Part shown: piece by piece, positions 47,241 to 59,201 of the stretch
Layout of the letters: every line of letters starts with the position of its first letter
How positions within the stretch are numbered: position 1 is the first letter of the stretch
NCBI GenBank assembly: GCA_025506515.1
Contig: CM046444.1
Span: 72,336,192-72,400,191, forward strand
Direction: 5' to 3'
Length of the DNA stretch: 64,000 nt
DNA from: Flaveria trinervia
Lineage: Eukaryota > Streptophyta > Magnoliopsida > Asterales > Asteraceae
The notes under the pieces: generated by a model
Told to the model about the DNA's origin: nothing
What the model saw: only the letters and a program-made list of their open reading frames with translations
Databases searched by the model: none
Program-made: the position numbers and the translations under genes

Positions 47241-48157
47241 ATTGGGTTTTATAACATGTAAATCAAAGCTAGACTAACCATTTAAACTATAAAAACGCAG
47301 CGGATATAAGGTTTAAACATGTTGATAACAATCTGAAAAATGAACCATGTTAAACCATAAACAAAACCATGAACAAGGATCATATATATATATATGTGAA
47401 ATAGAATGCTATCAAAAACCAAAATAACAACCATTGGGTGTTCATTGAAACAACCTTTCAAGCACAAGATGTTGTAGATGGATGTGATGAAGATGATGAT
47501 GTTCAGCCCCCAAGAGATAAAGCCTCAAGTTTGTATACCCATAAGCTATTCCAAACACCTAGCTTGTTAGGGAGTCCAACACCAAGAACCCTCTTCGTTT
47601 GCTTCTTCAAAATCCGAAATTTTCAGCCCTTTTGTGCCTTGAATCCGATTTTCAGCCTTGTTTAGAGAAGGTTTTCGCTTGTGTGTGTGAGAGAGGATTG
47701 AAGAGTGCAAGTGTAGTAAAAGTCTTGTAGTATCCAAGACTAAAACACCCCTCATAAGCCACATGGGGCGGCCGAAATGAGGATTCAAAATGGTTCCCCC
47801 CCCCCATTTTGTAAGTTTTACAAAAGTACACTCTTCAAAACCATTACTTTATAATATTAAAATGTAATTTAATTTTATAACATTAACACACATTTATTTG
47901 TTATTATTTAACCAACTTAAATAATGAAACAAATAAATTTCTCATTAACAAATTATCCATATAATGTTGTTCTATTACAAAAGCACATTTTAGAAAACCC
48001 ATTTTCTAATTGGTGTCAATATTTATTTGTATGATCTCTTCAACAAATAAACATATATTGGTGTTTGTTTAGCTTGTTATTGGGTATAACCCGACTTGGA
48101 TTATAACATACTAACCACATCAATCTTGTATGTGTCTTGGGCGTACAAGATCCAACA
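47241..48157 (-). repeat. A-group LTR, minus orientation
   Basis: Minus strand: TGTTGGATCTTGTACGCCC (48157) ... ATAAAACCCAATA (about 47241). It is preceded on the minus strand by a purine tract block, so it is a 3' LTR. Contains a run of ten C (about 47796-47805). Confidence 0.85.
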
Positions 48158-48319
48158 ATCTCCTAGTTGCACAAGATTCATAGAAGATTGATGCAAGAAG
48201 TAAATACTTCCTAACAACGGTTTACTATCCTTAATACGTATGAAAAAGTGTCATTCAATAACATCATCCCCTTCAAGTACCTTACTCGAAATGTTTTAAG
48301 TGAATCAATCATCTATCCT
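48158..48319 (-). other. Inverted fragment of A-group 3' UTR and purine tract
   Basis: Reverse complement of the last 160 or so bases of an A 3' UTR (compare 4640-4802), ending in CAACTAGGAGAT before the minus LTR. At 48320 the sequence switches to the plus-oriented purine tract of the next LTR. Confidence 0.8.
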
Positions 48320-48489
48320 TTTGTGCAAGTGGGAGATTGTTGGATCTTCTATGCCCCAGACACATACAAGATTGATGTGGTTAGTACGTTATGATCCAAG
48401 TCGGGTCATACCCAATAACAAGCTAAACAAACACTAATATATGTTTATTTGTTGATGAGATCATACAAATAACACCAACAAACCCAACA
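48320..48489 (+). repeat. Purine tract plus internally deleted A-group LTR
   Basis: TTGTGCAAGTGGGAGAT (a 3' UTR end) is followed by TGTTGGATCTTC at 48338 and only about 152 bp of LTR, ending ACAAACCCAACA at 48489. The LTR interior is deleted. A primer site follows, so purine tract, one LTR and primer site are contiguous, as in a one-LTR circle or a tandem pair sharing an LTR. Confidence 0.78.
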
Positions 48490-49880
48490 TTGGCGTCTAG
48501 AGCCGGATATGTGGATTACTAGCTTCTTTTGTCCTTTTAAAATTGGTTTTATAGGACTTTAACAACCTTATAGGGGCTGTTTTGTGATGTTATGATGAAT
48601 CCCCAATCTTTCAAGGTTATATGTTACATGGTTATCATTAAACCTTGAACGAAAGATATCAAATGGTTGATTGTATTTTGTTTGGACAATAAAATTAACC
48701 CTAAATTCTTGGTTTATGTTGGCTGAAAATTTAGGGTCAAATGGGGATTTATTTTGGTTCTTGTATGTTGTATACGATGTTTCATATTGGTGCATAACCT
48801 AGCCTTGACCTTGTGTTGATTTGGTTTTGGATGAATGATTTGTATTGGTTGATTTCATTCTTTATGGGTTGTAATATTTATTCTTTTGTGCTTGTATTTG
48901 GATGTAATTTATTTTTTCATTCAATGGTGATGTAATAGATAGATTAAGTGTGTTTTCTTTTATTAGAAAATTTGTATTAGGATATAAATTTTGTAAAAGA
49001 AGATGCACAACTTGGAAGCACAAAAAGAAGGCACAAAGAGAAGGACTTGACGGATTTGGATTCAACTTCTAGTGGGGGTCTTTGGAGATCTCATTTTTGT
49101 GTTGTGATTAACCCTTAGGAAAGACCAAATGACAACACTTGTGTGCGTTGTCAACTTAGTGGCTATGGTTATGCAAAAAAGCTAATTAACAAACATTACA
49201 AGCTGAAAATTTATGGTTCCTAATCATTATGTCACTAATAAAAGGTTATTAAAAGGATTAATGATTTTAATAAAAAGGGATTTTACTAAAAAGAGAACCA
49301 TAGGGTGCCATGTATTTGAAAGCATGCAAAATACAAGGTACATAGAGTTTTCATAACTAGAATTAATTGAAACTAAAATCCCTTTGGAAACAAGTTTAAT
49401 ACCATCCTATTACACAACACTCGAATCACTTGAGAACTATTTGTGGGATAAAGGTCACCTAACCACTTTTAGGGAACTTGTGTGTTTGAGGTGGGCTTAA
49501 CGTATTTGTGGGATAAAGGTCACCTAACCACATGTACGTGTAACTCACACGTGTGTGCAAGTAGGATGACTTGAATTGGAAACCATGTGCATAGGTCACC
49601 AAAGCATCGCGTACAATGGTGTTGATGGGATTTTACATGCCAACTAAACATAAGATGTTTAACCGATCCTATAAGGCTATTAATTGCAAAAGGTTGCAAT
49701 TGTCAATGTTGACTACCTTGTTAATTTAAATAATGGGATAAAGGTCACCTAACCATCATTAAATGTAACGTTGGATTCTAGATTTTAATTATTAATTGTC
49801 TATGATATATGAAAAGGATATTAATAATTAAAATGTAATTTTTCAGAAATACGAATATGAACTTTGTAAATTTTGTACAA
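48490..49880 (+). other. A3 primer site and 5' leader
   Basis: TTGGCGTCTAGAGCC at 48490 resembles the tRNA-iMet-type TGGTATCAGAGCC with changes; weak. The following 1.35 kb has no gene. Copies of GGATAAAGGTCACCTAACCA at about 49446, 49512 and 49735. Confidence 0.6.
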
Positions 49881-50725
49881 ATGGCCGCAAACAATAATGC
49901 TACAACCCCGACCGTCCATACCTTATCGCTGAGAACCATCTTAGAGAGGGATTGTCTTAACCATAATAACTTTATGTACTAGTTTCGAAACTTGAGAATT
50001 GTTCTCAAGAAAAAGAAAAAGGCCTATGTCCTTGACAATCCCATTCCTGACCAACCCGACCCCAAGGATGTTGAGGCCTATAACGATTGGCTTTAGTATA
50101 CTCAAGATTCCATACAGGTTTCCTGCCTCATGTTGGGAACTATGATTCCCGAACTCCGAAAGAACTTGGAGCAACATGGGGAATATGACATGATTAACCA
50201 ACTGAAAAAAATGTTCCTTCAACAAGCTAGGGTAGAGCGCTTCGAAATGGTTCGAGCGCGTCATGCGTGTCTCATGGAAGAACCCAATCGGTATCATCTT
50301 ATGTTCTTAAGATGAAAAGCCACGTTGATCGACCCGAGAGGCTTAATTGCCCCGTCTCAATGGAGCTAGCCACGGATTTGATCCTTAATGGCCTAACCAA
50401 AAGGTTTGAGATGTTCATAATGAATTACAATATGAACGGGCGGGACAAGAGCATTGGTGAGCTTCACGCAATGCTCAAAACAGCCAAGGCAAGGATTGGT
50501 ATAAAGGTTCTACTTGTTCTCTCGATCAATGAGGGAGGCAATAAGAAAAGGCCATTCCCTGATCCCAAGGCAAATGTTGCCAAAGGAAAGGGGTACATCA
50601 AAGGGAAAGGGAATGGGAATGCTAAAGCGGAACCTCCAAAGCTTAAGCTTAAGAAGCCTAAGTAACAGAAAACGAACCATGCTTTGAGTGTGGTGAGAGA
50701 GGACATTGGAAAAGGATTGTGCAAC
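49881..50725 (+). pseudogene. gag: A3 Gag (broken)
   Basis: ATG at 49881 (MAANNNAT...). A stop lies near 49978 and another near 50095. A 132-residue open piece (50267-50665) holds capsid and a Lys-rich tail (KKRPFPDPKANVAKGKG). CCHC knuckle CFECGERGHWK at about 50677-50712 has a one-base loss before its last cysteine, at a similar place as in A1. Confidence 0.83.
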
Positions 50726-52701
50726 CTATCTCAAAGAGTTGAGAAACAAGAGGGATTCTAGGCAAATCTCATGTACAACTTTCATGATTCATATTGGTTT
50801 AAATGTTATTTCTTCAAACACATGGGTATTGGATACCAGATGTGGAACTCACATATGCAATTTGATACAGGGGTTCACAAGAAATAAGCACTTCCAGAAA
50901 GGAGACACAAGTCTCTACATGGGCAACAAAGCAAAAGTTGATGTCGAAGCCCATGGAAACTATATTTCGAAAATTTCAAATGGTTTGGAAGTTGTTCTTA
51001 AGAACATTTTGTATGCTCGTAGTTTGACTAGGAACATAATTTATGTTCCATTTTAGAACAGTATGGTTATGAATTAAAGTTTATAAACAATGGTATTTAT
51101 GTTTGTATGGATGATGTATTTTATTTCAAGGCTATGCCTTTCAATGGTATCTATGAATTGGTTCATGATGACGCATCCTATAATAACTTATTATACCAAT
51201 CAAGCACCAAGAAACTTAAAATGGGTTTAAGTGATTCATATCTTTGGCATTGTCGTCTTGGTCACATAAACAAGAATCAGATTCAAACACTTCAAAAGAA
51301 TGGTCTTTTGAAAACAAATGAAAATGTTTCATTTGATAAATGTGAATCTTGTTTACAAGGTAAGATGACCAAGTCACCCTTTAGTGGTACTAACAAGAGG
51401 GCAAAAGACTTATTGGGAATCATATATTCGGATGTATGTGGTCCTTTTAAGACAATGACTAGAAATGGTGAAAGATACTTCATTACCTTTACCGACGATT
51501 ATAGTCGCTATGGTTATGTGTACTTGATGACTCATAAACATGAAGCTTTTGAAATGTTCAAATTCTTCAATAATGAAGTAGAAAATCAACTTAATAAAAA
51601 TATCAAAGTTCTTTGATAAGATAGAGGAGGTGAATACCTTAGTGAGGCTTTTCAGGATCATCTAATAAGTTGTGGGATCGTCTCACTACATACTCCACCT
51701 GGAACACCATAACATAATGGTGTGTCTGAAAGGAGAAACCGAACCTTATTGGATATGGTTTGATCTATGATGGGTATAAGCTCACTATCTCTATCATTTT
51801 GGGTTTTTCATTGCTCTCCGTGGCTCATATTTTGAATATGGCCCCGACCAAGAAAGTGGATATGACACCTTTTGAAAAATGGCATGGAAGAGTTCCATTG
51901 CTATCATAATTAAAAGTATGGGGTTGTGAATCTTATGTTAAGCTAAACACCCAAAACAAGTTGAAGAGTTGATCCACTAAGTGTATATTTATTGGATATC
52001 CCAAAGATTGTATAGGATACTACTTCTTTGATCCAACAGAGCAAAAGGTATTTATTGCTCGAAAGGCAGAGTTCTTGGAAGCTAAGCTCCTTATAGAAGG
52101 AATCACATATAGAACTATGGAATTTTATGAGGATCAAGATCCACAAGCCGATACACGTTTGGTTGACACTAGCAATCAACAAGAGGTTGTTGATGATGAT
52201 CAAGAGGTTGATCGATACACAAAAAACGTTCGTAGATCTAGTAGAGTTAGAATTCCACCTAAAAGATGGATTTTTCATGAATGGATGCTATGTGCTTGAC
52301 TCCAATGAGCCAACTACATACCATGATGCAATGTCCTATTTGGATTATGACAAATGGCTGGAAGCCATGAATGTAAAGATGCAATCCATGTATGACAACC
52401 AAGTTTGGGAATTGGTTGACCCTCCACTTAACTCCAAACCGGTTGGATGCAAGTGGGTTTTCAAGATGAAAATGGATATGCATGGAAACTTGGATACTTA
52501 CAAAGCAAGACTTGTAGCAAAAGGTTTCACTTAAACTCAAGGGGTTGATTATGATGAAACTTTCTCGCCTGTGGCGATGCTAAAGTCAATTAGGATATTA
52601 TTTACCATAGCTGCATATTATGACTATGAAATATGGCAAATGGATGTCAAAACTGCTTTTCATAATGGACATCTCGATGAGACAATCCATATGGTTCACC
52701 C
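50706..52701 (+). pseudogene. pol: A3 Pol: protease, integrase, RT N-terminal part
   Basis: Protease WVLDTRCGTHICN (about 50823), with R for G in DTG; GAG-pre-integrase LWHCRLGHINKNQIQ...CESCLQGK (51240-51370), zinc ligands present; integrase SDVCGPFK (51430), FTDDYSRYGY (51490), DRGGEYL (51625) and VSERRN (51723); RT with CKWVFKMK, DVKTAFHNG, stopping at MVHP at 52701. The 169-residue stretch 51107-51616 is open. Stops near 51054, 51615, 52298 and 52534. Confidence 0.87.
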
Positions 52702-54187
52702 TGATAGGCCTGGTTATGATGTGATGGCTTATGTTTGATGTGTGTTATGCATGTATGATGTTGCCTGTATGGTGATGGTGTATGTTTATGTATGTTCCTT
52801 ATTATGTATGTATGTCTTCACTTGGCTTTACGTTGAACGTTATGAATGTAATGAAAGTATTATGTAACGTAAAGTGGAAGGTAATGAAAATAGGAACGTA
52901 ATGAATGAATGCTTGCATGAATACATGAATAAAAGAGAAAATATAGAAAGGATTGCAAGCACATGTATGAGGTGACCGACTCTGTGTCACAACAGACTGG
53001 AAAGAGGTCCTTGTCACGTACTCCGGTACTGTGTCAGTCTTCGTACATGAGTCGGGGGTTTGTGAGCAGGCCCCGGCACAGTATCAGTCTTCGGACATGA
53101 GTCGGGGGTATTGCATGAGACAGGATACAGATCGCGTACTCCGGTACTGTGTCAATCTTCGCACATGAGTCGAGGGTTTGTGAGCAGGCCCCGGCATAGT
53201 ATCAGTCTTCAGACTGAGTCGGGAGAACTGCATATGATGAAAGTGACGGATGATGAGATCCGTGTCACGTATCCCGGTACTATGTCAGTCTTCGAACATG
53301 AGTCAGGGGATTGTTTATCAGGCCCCGACACAGTATCAGTCTTTGGACATGAGTCAGGGGTATTGCATGAGACGACATAATGAGGTGAGTGACTTTGTGT
53401 TAGAACAGACTCGGATAGAGTTCAATCCCTGTGATTGACTCATATGGGATCTTTGTCGCGTATCCCGGTGTTGTGTCAGTCTTCGGACATGAGTCGGGGT
53501 TGTGAGCAGGCCCCGGCATAGCATCAGCTTTCGAGCATGAGTCGGGGATATTGCACGAGACAAGATTCGAGTAATAAAGAGTAATGAGCAAAGAGGTGAA
53601 TGAACATAAATGAATTATCGTAATAAAGTACTAAACAGGATCCTTGTCATTCGACCTCCGTAATCGTGGCTGAGTGCCACGAAGAGGGTAAAGTCTGACC
53701 GGATCTAGAAAGAGAAGTGAACGATAATGTAATACATTGTATGAACAAATTAATGAACATAATCATGAAGATAATAATGATATTATCTGTATGTATGTAT
53801 GATGCATGATCACGAACGATTGTAAAGTATAGTATGATTTGAAACAAAGTAAAGAACGGTTTTAATAGAGAAAATTATGTTTTATTATAAAACTAGAACT
53901 CACTCAGCTTCGCTAACTTTTGTATGCATGATAGTTGGCAGGTATTTGTTGATGCTGAGGAGTTGCAGGCATGGATGCATAAGCTACTGGGAGCATTTTG
54001 AGGCTGGCATCCGTATCATGACATGTCTTTGTATTTGAGATGAAAACAATGTCGTAAATGAATGAAATGCCATGTTTTTGGTTATTAATGAAAGTTTTAA
54101 ATTCCGCTGCAAAATATACGTACGTTTTAAAATGTTTTAAGTGCAACGGATGACCAACTGTGAGGTGCCTGGGAATGGGGCCTTACA
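52702..54187 (+). mobile_element. Solo LTR-like block, gypsy type, replacing A3 RT/RNase H
   Basis: About 1.49 kb with ends TGATAGGCC...GGCCTTACA, an imperfect inverted TG/CA terminus. The 3' part (about 54085-54187: TTCCGCTGCAAAATATACG...CAACGGATGACC) is of the kind seen at U5 ends of Ty3/gypsy LTRs (from memory). The centre is a GC-richer repeat array (52980-53560). No TSD: A3 sequence resumes about 800 bases further along than it left off, so insertion was combined with deletion. Confidence 0.6.
52975..53560. repeat. GC-rich tandem repeat inside the LTR-like block
   Basis: Alternating modules: CAGTCTTCGGACATGAGTCG followed by GGGGTTTGTGAGCAGGCCCC, then TATCAGTCTTCGGACATGAG followed by TCGGGGGTATTGCATGAGAC, with CGTACTCCGGTACTGTGT between. 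Roughly four cycles of about 115-170 bp. Short ORFs at 53111-53438 and 53354-53563 are shadows of it. Confidence 0.8.
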
Positions 54188-54528
54188 AGAGTTCAAAGCA
54201 AGACTTGGTAGCATTGTCCACTACATGGATAAAGAAATTTATCACCGATCTAGGGGTGGTCTCCACCATTCAAGACCCCCTAGAAATCTTTTGTGATAAC
54301 GAGGGTGCCATTGCACAAATCAAGGAACCCCATGCACATCAAATGACTAGACACATTGAGTGGAGATTCAAGTACATAAGGGATGAAGTTGGAAAAGGAA
54401 AGATATGTATTTGTAAAGTTCACACCGATCAAAACATTGCGGATCCACTCACGAAGCTCCTTGAAAGGGCAAAGCATGAAAGTCATACTTGTGCCTTAGG
54501 ACTTCGATATTCTAGTGATTGGAATTGA
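54188..54528 (+). pseudogene. A3 RNase H C-terminal part
   Basis: Resumes at SSKQDLVALSTT, then WIKKFITDLGVV, DNEGAIAQIKEPHAHQMTRHIEW and the C-terminal HTDQNIADPLTKLL; stops at 54528. The STTEAEY region lost some 20 residues relative to A1 (3660-3740). The frame is otherwise open. Confidence 0.85.
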
Positions 54529-55040
54529 TTTGTTTAGTATTTAAAAGGTTGGAACAATGTAATATTCAACTATTTTATATATTTGTGACATTCTTAGTTA
54601 TGTTCCTTTTAGCATGTATATATCCTTGAATATGTTTATTATTCTAAACGTCCGTAGTCGGTCGTGTTTGTGGGAACAAATATGAACGTAAGACTATTAT
54701 GAACATGGATTGGTGATATTCATAAGGCATGAATATAGAACAATTGGTTGTTGCCAAAGTTCGTAGATATTTGTAGGATACAAATATTGGACTGACCAGC
54801 ATCTTACATGGAATCTTCTAGATTGATCATAAGTAAATTTGAGTAAAGGCAAATATCATTTTGTATCCTCCGACCACAGATACATATTGGGTTTTGATAT
54901 TCACCAAGTGTTATACCTTGAGTTAGTTCTTCACTGCTCTGAAATAATGGACAGTACATAAGGCTATGTTGAGGTGTGACATAGCTTTGTACATGATTGC
55001 TCATTACCTGGTTATTTGAACCATACTTTGTCACATTTGT
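54529..55040 (+). other. A3 3' untranslated region
   Basis: No gene; matches A1 4021-4500, including the CGTAGTCGGTCGTG block. No purine tract or LTR follows, so the right end of A3 is lost. Confidence 0.7.
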
Positions 55041-56999
55041 TGGGTAGCTTGATTGTTAGCATAATTAGAAACACTAAGTGTGCTCAATTACAGATGAAGA
55101 CCAAAAGGGGATAAGTATAACTCCACAAACACAACACACAAAACTTGGAACTTATAATAGGAAATAACTAGAATGATTGTGTAACGTAAATTGACGATTA
55201 CGGGTGTACATGTAATGGTAAATTTAAATGTACAATTGAATTCCAGTGGGTCCTTTTATGTAAATTAATGTCAAAGTATAACACTCAAAAACTAACAAAT
55301 ACAATTTCAAACAAAAAGATCCAACAAATAATCAATGATTATATATTCACATACTTTGTGCTGGGCAAAACCATTTGAGACTTGAAGAGCTACCCAGGAT
55401 GACATTATCCTTTCTCTTTTTCTCTCATTCTTTTGTTTTGCCCTCTTATTGGATTTATAATGATACAATTATCTTATTCAGAAGAACATCAAATGTCTGT
55501 TCTCAAACTCAGCTAGTGTCATGTTGAGAGTATGATATTTCACCTAAGATACGCGTGTACTATAGCCGTATTATTTGTTGCGATGTTAAAAATTACTTCC
55601 TACCTAGCATAGAATTTGTCCAAACATCCTCGACATAGTAAGGGACTCTCCGACGTAAATTTTACCACCGAGAACATATCGGAATAATAGATTGCCGAAA
55701 AGCACCTCATGTGATCAATGACATTGAAAACTTGTCACTTCTTTCTTCCCTAGTAGCGCACACTTCTTAGGACATTCTGGAGTCTAAAATTCCTCTGATC
55801 ATTTTCTCAAACCCATTGATGAATATTACTTCTCTATACCTATTCATTGTAATAGAATCACTTAACCCAAGGAATATTCTTAATATCAGTTCGATGGTGA
55901 CTAACCATCACCTTTCTTAGTACTATGCTTGTGAATTCCAACATCATCCACAAACCATTTGTCAACCAATAATAATCTTCACTTGAAACAGAACTTGAAC
56001 TATTTTGACCATGATTTTACCGACCGTGTTATTGGTAAAATTCTAAGTGCCAAAATAAGTAGGAAATGAAACCTCATTCTATAATCCCATTCCATAGGGA
56101 TAAATGCTCAAGTACTAGAGTTATTCGACTAGGAAAACTTATCTTCAAGCTTTCAAAGTATAAATCCGAATCTACAACTTTTGTAAATTCCTTGTTTTCT
56201 CTCACACTATGTTCAAGATTTTTTCTTTATAAAAATTCTTAGTTTTAATGAGTGGTGTTACTCACGCTAAACCCACTATCATGACCATTATGGTAAAATC
56301 TAGTCTATGTCAATATGGATGACTTTGAGAACTTGTAAATCATCTCTACCCGGAGAGCTCTACTATTTGGGTGACAAATTCATGATACGAGAGCGAAGAT
56401 CACAAAATTAGAATACAATCTCAATGTTATATATTATGTTAATAGAGCGGTAGTTAGTTTCCTTTTACTAGCAAACACCTTATTGAAGTTATAAACTCGT
56501 TCAAGTTAGTGCTACCAATGATAATGAAAAATTCAAGTGGGAAGGCTCTCCGTTGAGCATAAAGGATTGTATTGCTTCAAAAGAGGTATTAACAGGTGTG
56601 AAGATCAACTACAAGAAATCTCATGTGTTAAAGCACTTAAGGTGCAACTACAATGAAGTGATAAACATGAAGTAGATAGTTGACAAAGAAGACTTACATA
56701 GCAATCATCGATCATAAGTGTTAAATTACTTTACCCCTCTAATTTATTTAAACCTTTCTCAAGTAATTCTCAAATGCCTACCGTAGAAAACTCCATACCT
56801 TAAAAAGTCAAGTTAAAATACTCACTTTCATATCTAATTGGAATAATGGATAATAATATAAGGAACTAGGATTTAAATGGAGTTACTTGTTTCTCGAATA
56901 GACCCCCCTACAGAGCACGGTTACCTTGGAGAATATGGAGCAAGAAAGAGGTCATCTAGAAGGTTGACCTTAATTGGGAAGCACTATAAAGGAATTAGT
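55041..56999. other. Unassigned AT-rich sequence
   Basis: About 1.96 kb in which I recognise no gene, repeat or element end. All frames are broken by stops. The last few hundred bases may be the upstream part of the gypsy remnant that follows, but I see no motif that shows it. Confidence 0.4.
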
Positions 57000-58060
57000 G
57001 GGAACATTTGCAACAATTCTATAGCTTAAGACAACACTTGAGGTTACTCTTAAGGAATTTGAATCAAAGAGTAGTTAGTAATGTATGGAGGTATTGAGTT
57101 TGAAACTTATAAGGAGCTCGTGGAAAGAAAGAATATTCAAGAGCTTTTAGATAAATGGTTCACAAGACCTAGTGCGTCACCTTGGGGAACCCTGACCCCT
57201 TTATGGGAGAAGAATGGAATGCCCCGAATATGGATAGACTATGAAGAGTTAAATAAAGTCACCGAGAAGAAGGGATACCTTTCCTAGAATTTTTAACTTT
57301 CTTAATGAGTTGCAAAAGATGAATACATCTCAAATGTACCAGCTGAGAATGTAAGGAAATTGATGTTACTAAGGTTGCTTTTAAAATAAAATATCGCTAT
57401 ATGAAAATCATAGATAAGCATCTTTGGGCTGATTGATGCGTCCACAGTATTCATGAGCCTCATGGGTAGGATTTGTAAGCCATACCTAGACATGTTTGTT
57501 ATCCTGTTTGTGCTAATGAGCACCAAATTCAAGTCAATTCATTAAAATTTGGGGCTATCACAGTCTGGGAAGTACTAAAAACCCCATTGAGATACCTTAA
57601 TGTTTAGGGTTAAGCAAAGTTGTACAAAATGATTAATAAGACTCCAATTGTGTAGCTATACGACTAGCATCATTATTCTAGAAAAATGCTGAATTCGTCT
57701 GGGCATGGATTGATGTGTGTTGATGCAACGGACAAGACAATCGTCTAGCCGCCTGAAACTCAAGAAACATGTAAAGAGTTACGTTATGCATGAACTCGAA
57801 TGAGGGGAGGGGCATAGTCTCTATGAAATAAAATATATATTTGGATGCATTACCTGTACGATTACCATATGAATAAGTTACACAGATCATAAGGGCCTGT
57901 AACAATCCTAGATCGGAAAACTCTCAACACGCATCTGATAAGATGGTGGCTACTCAAAGACTGAGATGTGAATATAGTATCATCCCGGGGAGGAAATCAT
58001 ACTAGAAGAAGCACTTAGAGAGGAAAGAACTTAACTCCTTAGGATGGAATCCTAGAAAGC
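57000..58060 (+). pseudogene. Ty3/gypsy RT-RNase H remnant
   Basis: Fragments in several frames: ELVERKNIQELLDKWFTRPS and WIDYEELNKVTEKKGY (57108-57284), matching the gypsy pattern LLxKGFIRPSxSPWG...CIDYRELNKVT; FGLIDASTVFMSLMGRICKPYLDMFVI (about 57430-57510), matching FGLTNAPAxFMxLM; a YTDHKGL piece (about 57880-57900), as in gypsy RNase H; then YSIIPGR (about 57975-57995), as in YHPGKAN. No frame is intact and the YVDD box is lost. This fixes Ty3/gypsy rather than copia; lineage uncertain. Confidence 0.75.
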
Positions 58061-58104
58061 AGGGCCAAAGAATTCTTTTGAAGAATGTTAAGAGCTAAAT
58101 GGAA

Positions 58105-58985
58105 TGACAGGATCAGTGATCACAAGTTTGAATATAGAATATAAAGCAGCGGAATACAACACGAATAGACAAATTGTAAATAACAATATATGTGAGCATT
58201 AAGATCGCATACAGTTATAGGGAGAGTATGTATTTCTGATTTCTGGGTGTTTATAGATGAAGAATATTTCTAATCGAATCAATCATTCATTCCATTCAAT
58301 TCTCATTTCATTCATCATTACAATAGGTTGTCACTCCTTATATAGAGTGCAACAGTCACTGCTGTTATCACGGAAAGTGACAACTGGCAGATCCAATACA
58401 GAAATAACTAATTCTTAACAAACTACTGAAATGTTCACAACTACTGAGAACATATCAGCAAGTTAAGTACAAAATATAAAACTACTGAAACTACAACGAC
58501 TGAAGAACAAGCTCTTCAGTCGTTTTACAAAACTACTTGAAACAAAGAAAATAAAACTACTGATATCACAACTACTGAAGAAGTACTCTTCAGCAGTTGT
58601 GACAAACTACTGAGGCTTCAGTACTTGATCTTCAGACTTTGACCTTCAGGCGTTTCATCAGCTGATGACTTCAGTAGATATCATCAGCTGATGTCTTCAG
58701 TCTTTGTCTTCAGACTTTGTACATCAGTTGTTGATCTTCAGCACTTGTGAACTCTTCAGCTGTTGTACTTCAGTACTTTGGTCTTTCAGCTTCAGCACTT
58801 GTGTTCTTCAGCTGTTGTACTTCAGCACTTTGGTTCTTCAGCAGTTAAGGTCTTCAGCACTTGATCTTCAGCTGTTGAAGTCTTCAGCACTTGTCAAACT
58901 ACTGATGAGGCTTTCAGCAGTTGTTGTGATACCGTGTGGACTTAGAGGTTTCTGATCTTGGCTCATTGGTTCTTTTGGTCCAACA
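58105..58985 (-). repeat. B 3' LTR, 881 bp
   Basis: Minus orientation TGTTGGACCAAAAG ... CTGATCCTGTCA (the usual final ACA is TCA). ACTACTGA/CTTCAG-type repeats at 58430-58925, TATA-like CTATATAAGG at about 58336-58346. About 75 bp longer than B' LTR. Confidence 0.88.
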
Positions 58986-59201
58986 AACTCCCCCTGAACC
59001 AATGCAGCCAAAACCTCTAACTTATTTATACTCCCACTTATTGATGGCAAAAATGTTGGTCTTTTTCCTTCTTGATCAGTAGAGAAGATGACCCATGTAC
59101 GCTCCGGCCTGGGAAGAACCTCAAATATTTGTTTGGCAGAGTATGAATGGGAACTCTGTTTTGGGGAACTGGACACAGAGTTGTTATCCCATTCATGAGA
59201 T
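58986..59201 (-). other. B purine tract and 3' untranslated region
   Basis: GGTTCAGGGGGAGTT at 58986-59000 on the minus strand, followed upstream by about 200 non-coding bases matching B' 24517-24719. Confidence 0.8.

Larger units (their letters stand above)
48490..55040 (+). mobile_element. Ty1/copia element A3
   Basis: Primer site, long leader, Gag, Pol, 3' UTR, all plus strand; interrupted at 52702-54187 by a gypsy-type LTR block which replaced about 800 bases of RT and RNase H. No 3' LTR: homology to the A1 3' UTR fades by about 55040. Confidence 0.87.

Noticed and set aside
47796..47805. Run of ten C as a possible functional tract
   Set aside because: Absent from the other A LTRs; a homopolymer like this may be slippage or a sequencing artefact.
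53111..53563. ORFs in the GC-rich array of the gypsy-type LTR block
   Set aside because: They are repeat translations, on both strands, with no domain.
55041..56999. Search for a host gene or exon between A3 and the gypsy remnant
   Set aside because: No open frame over about 60 codons with recognisable content, and no splice-linked pieces that I can support.
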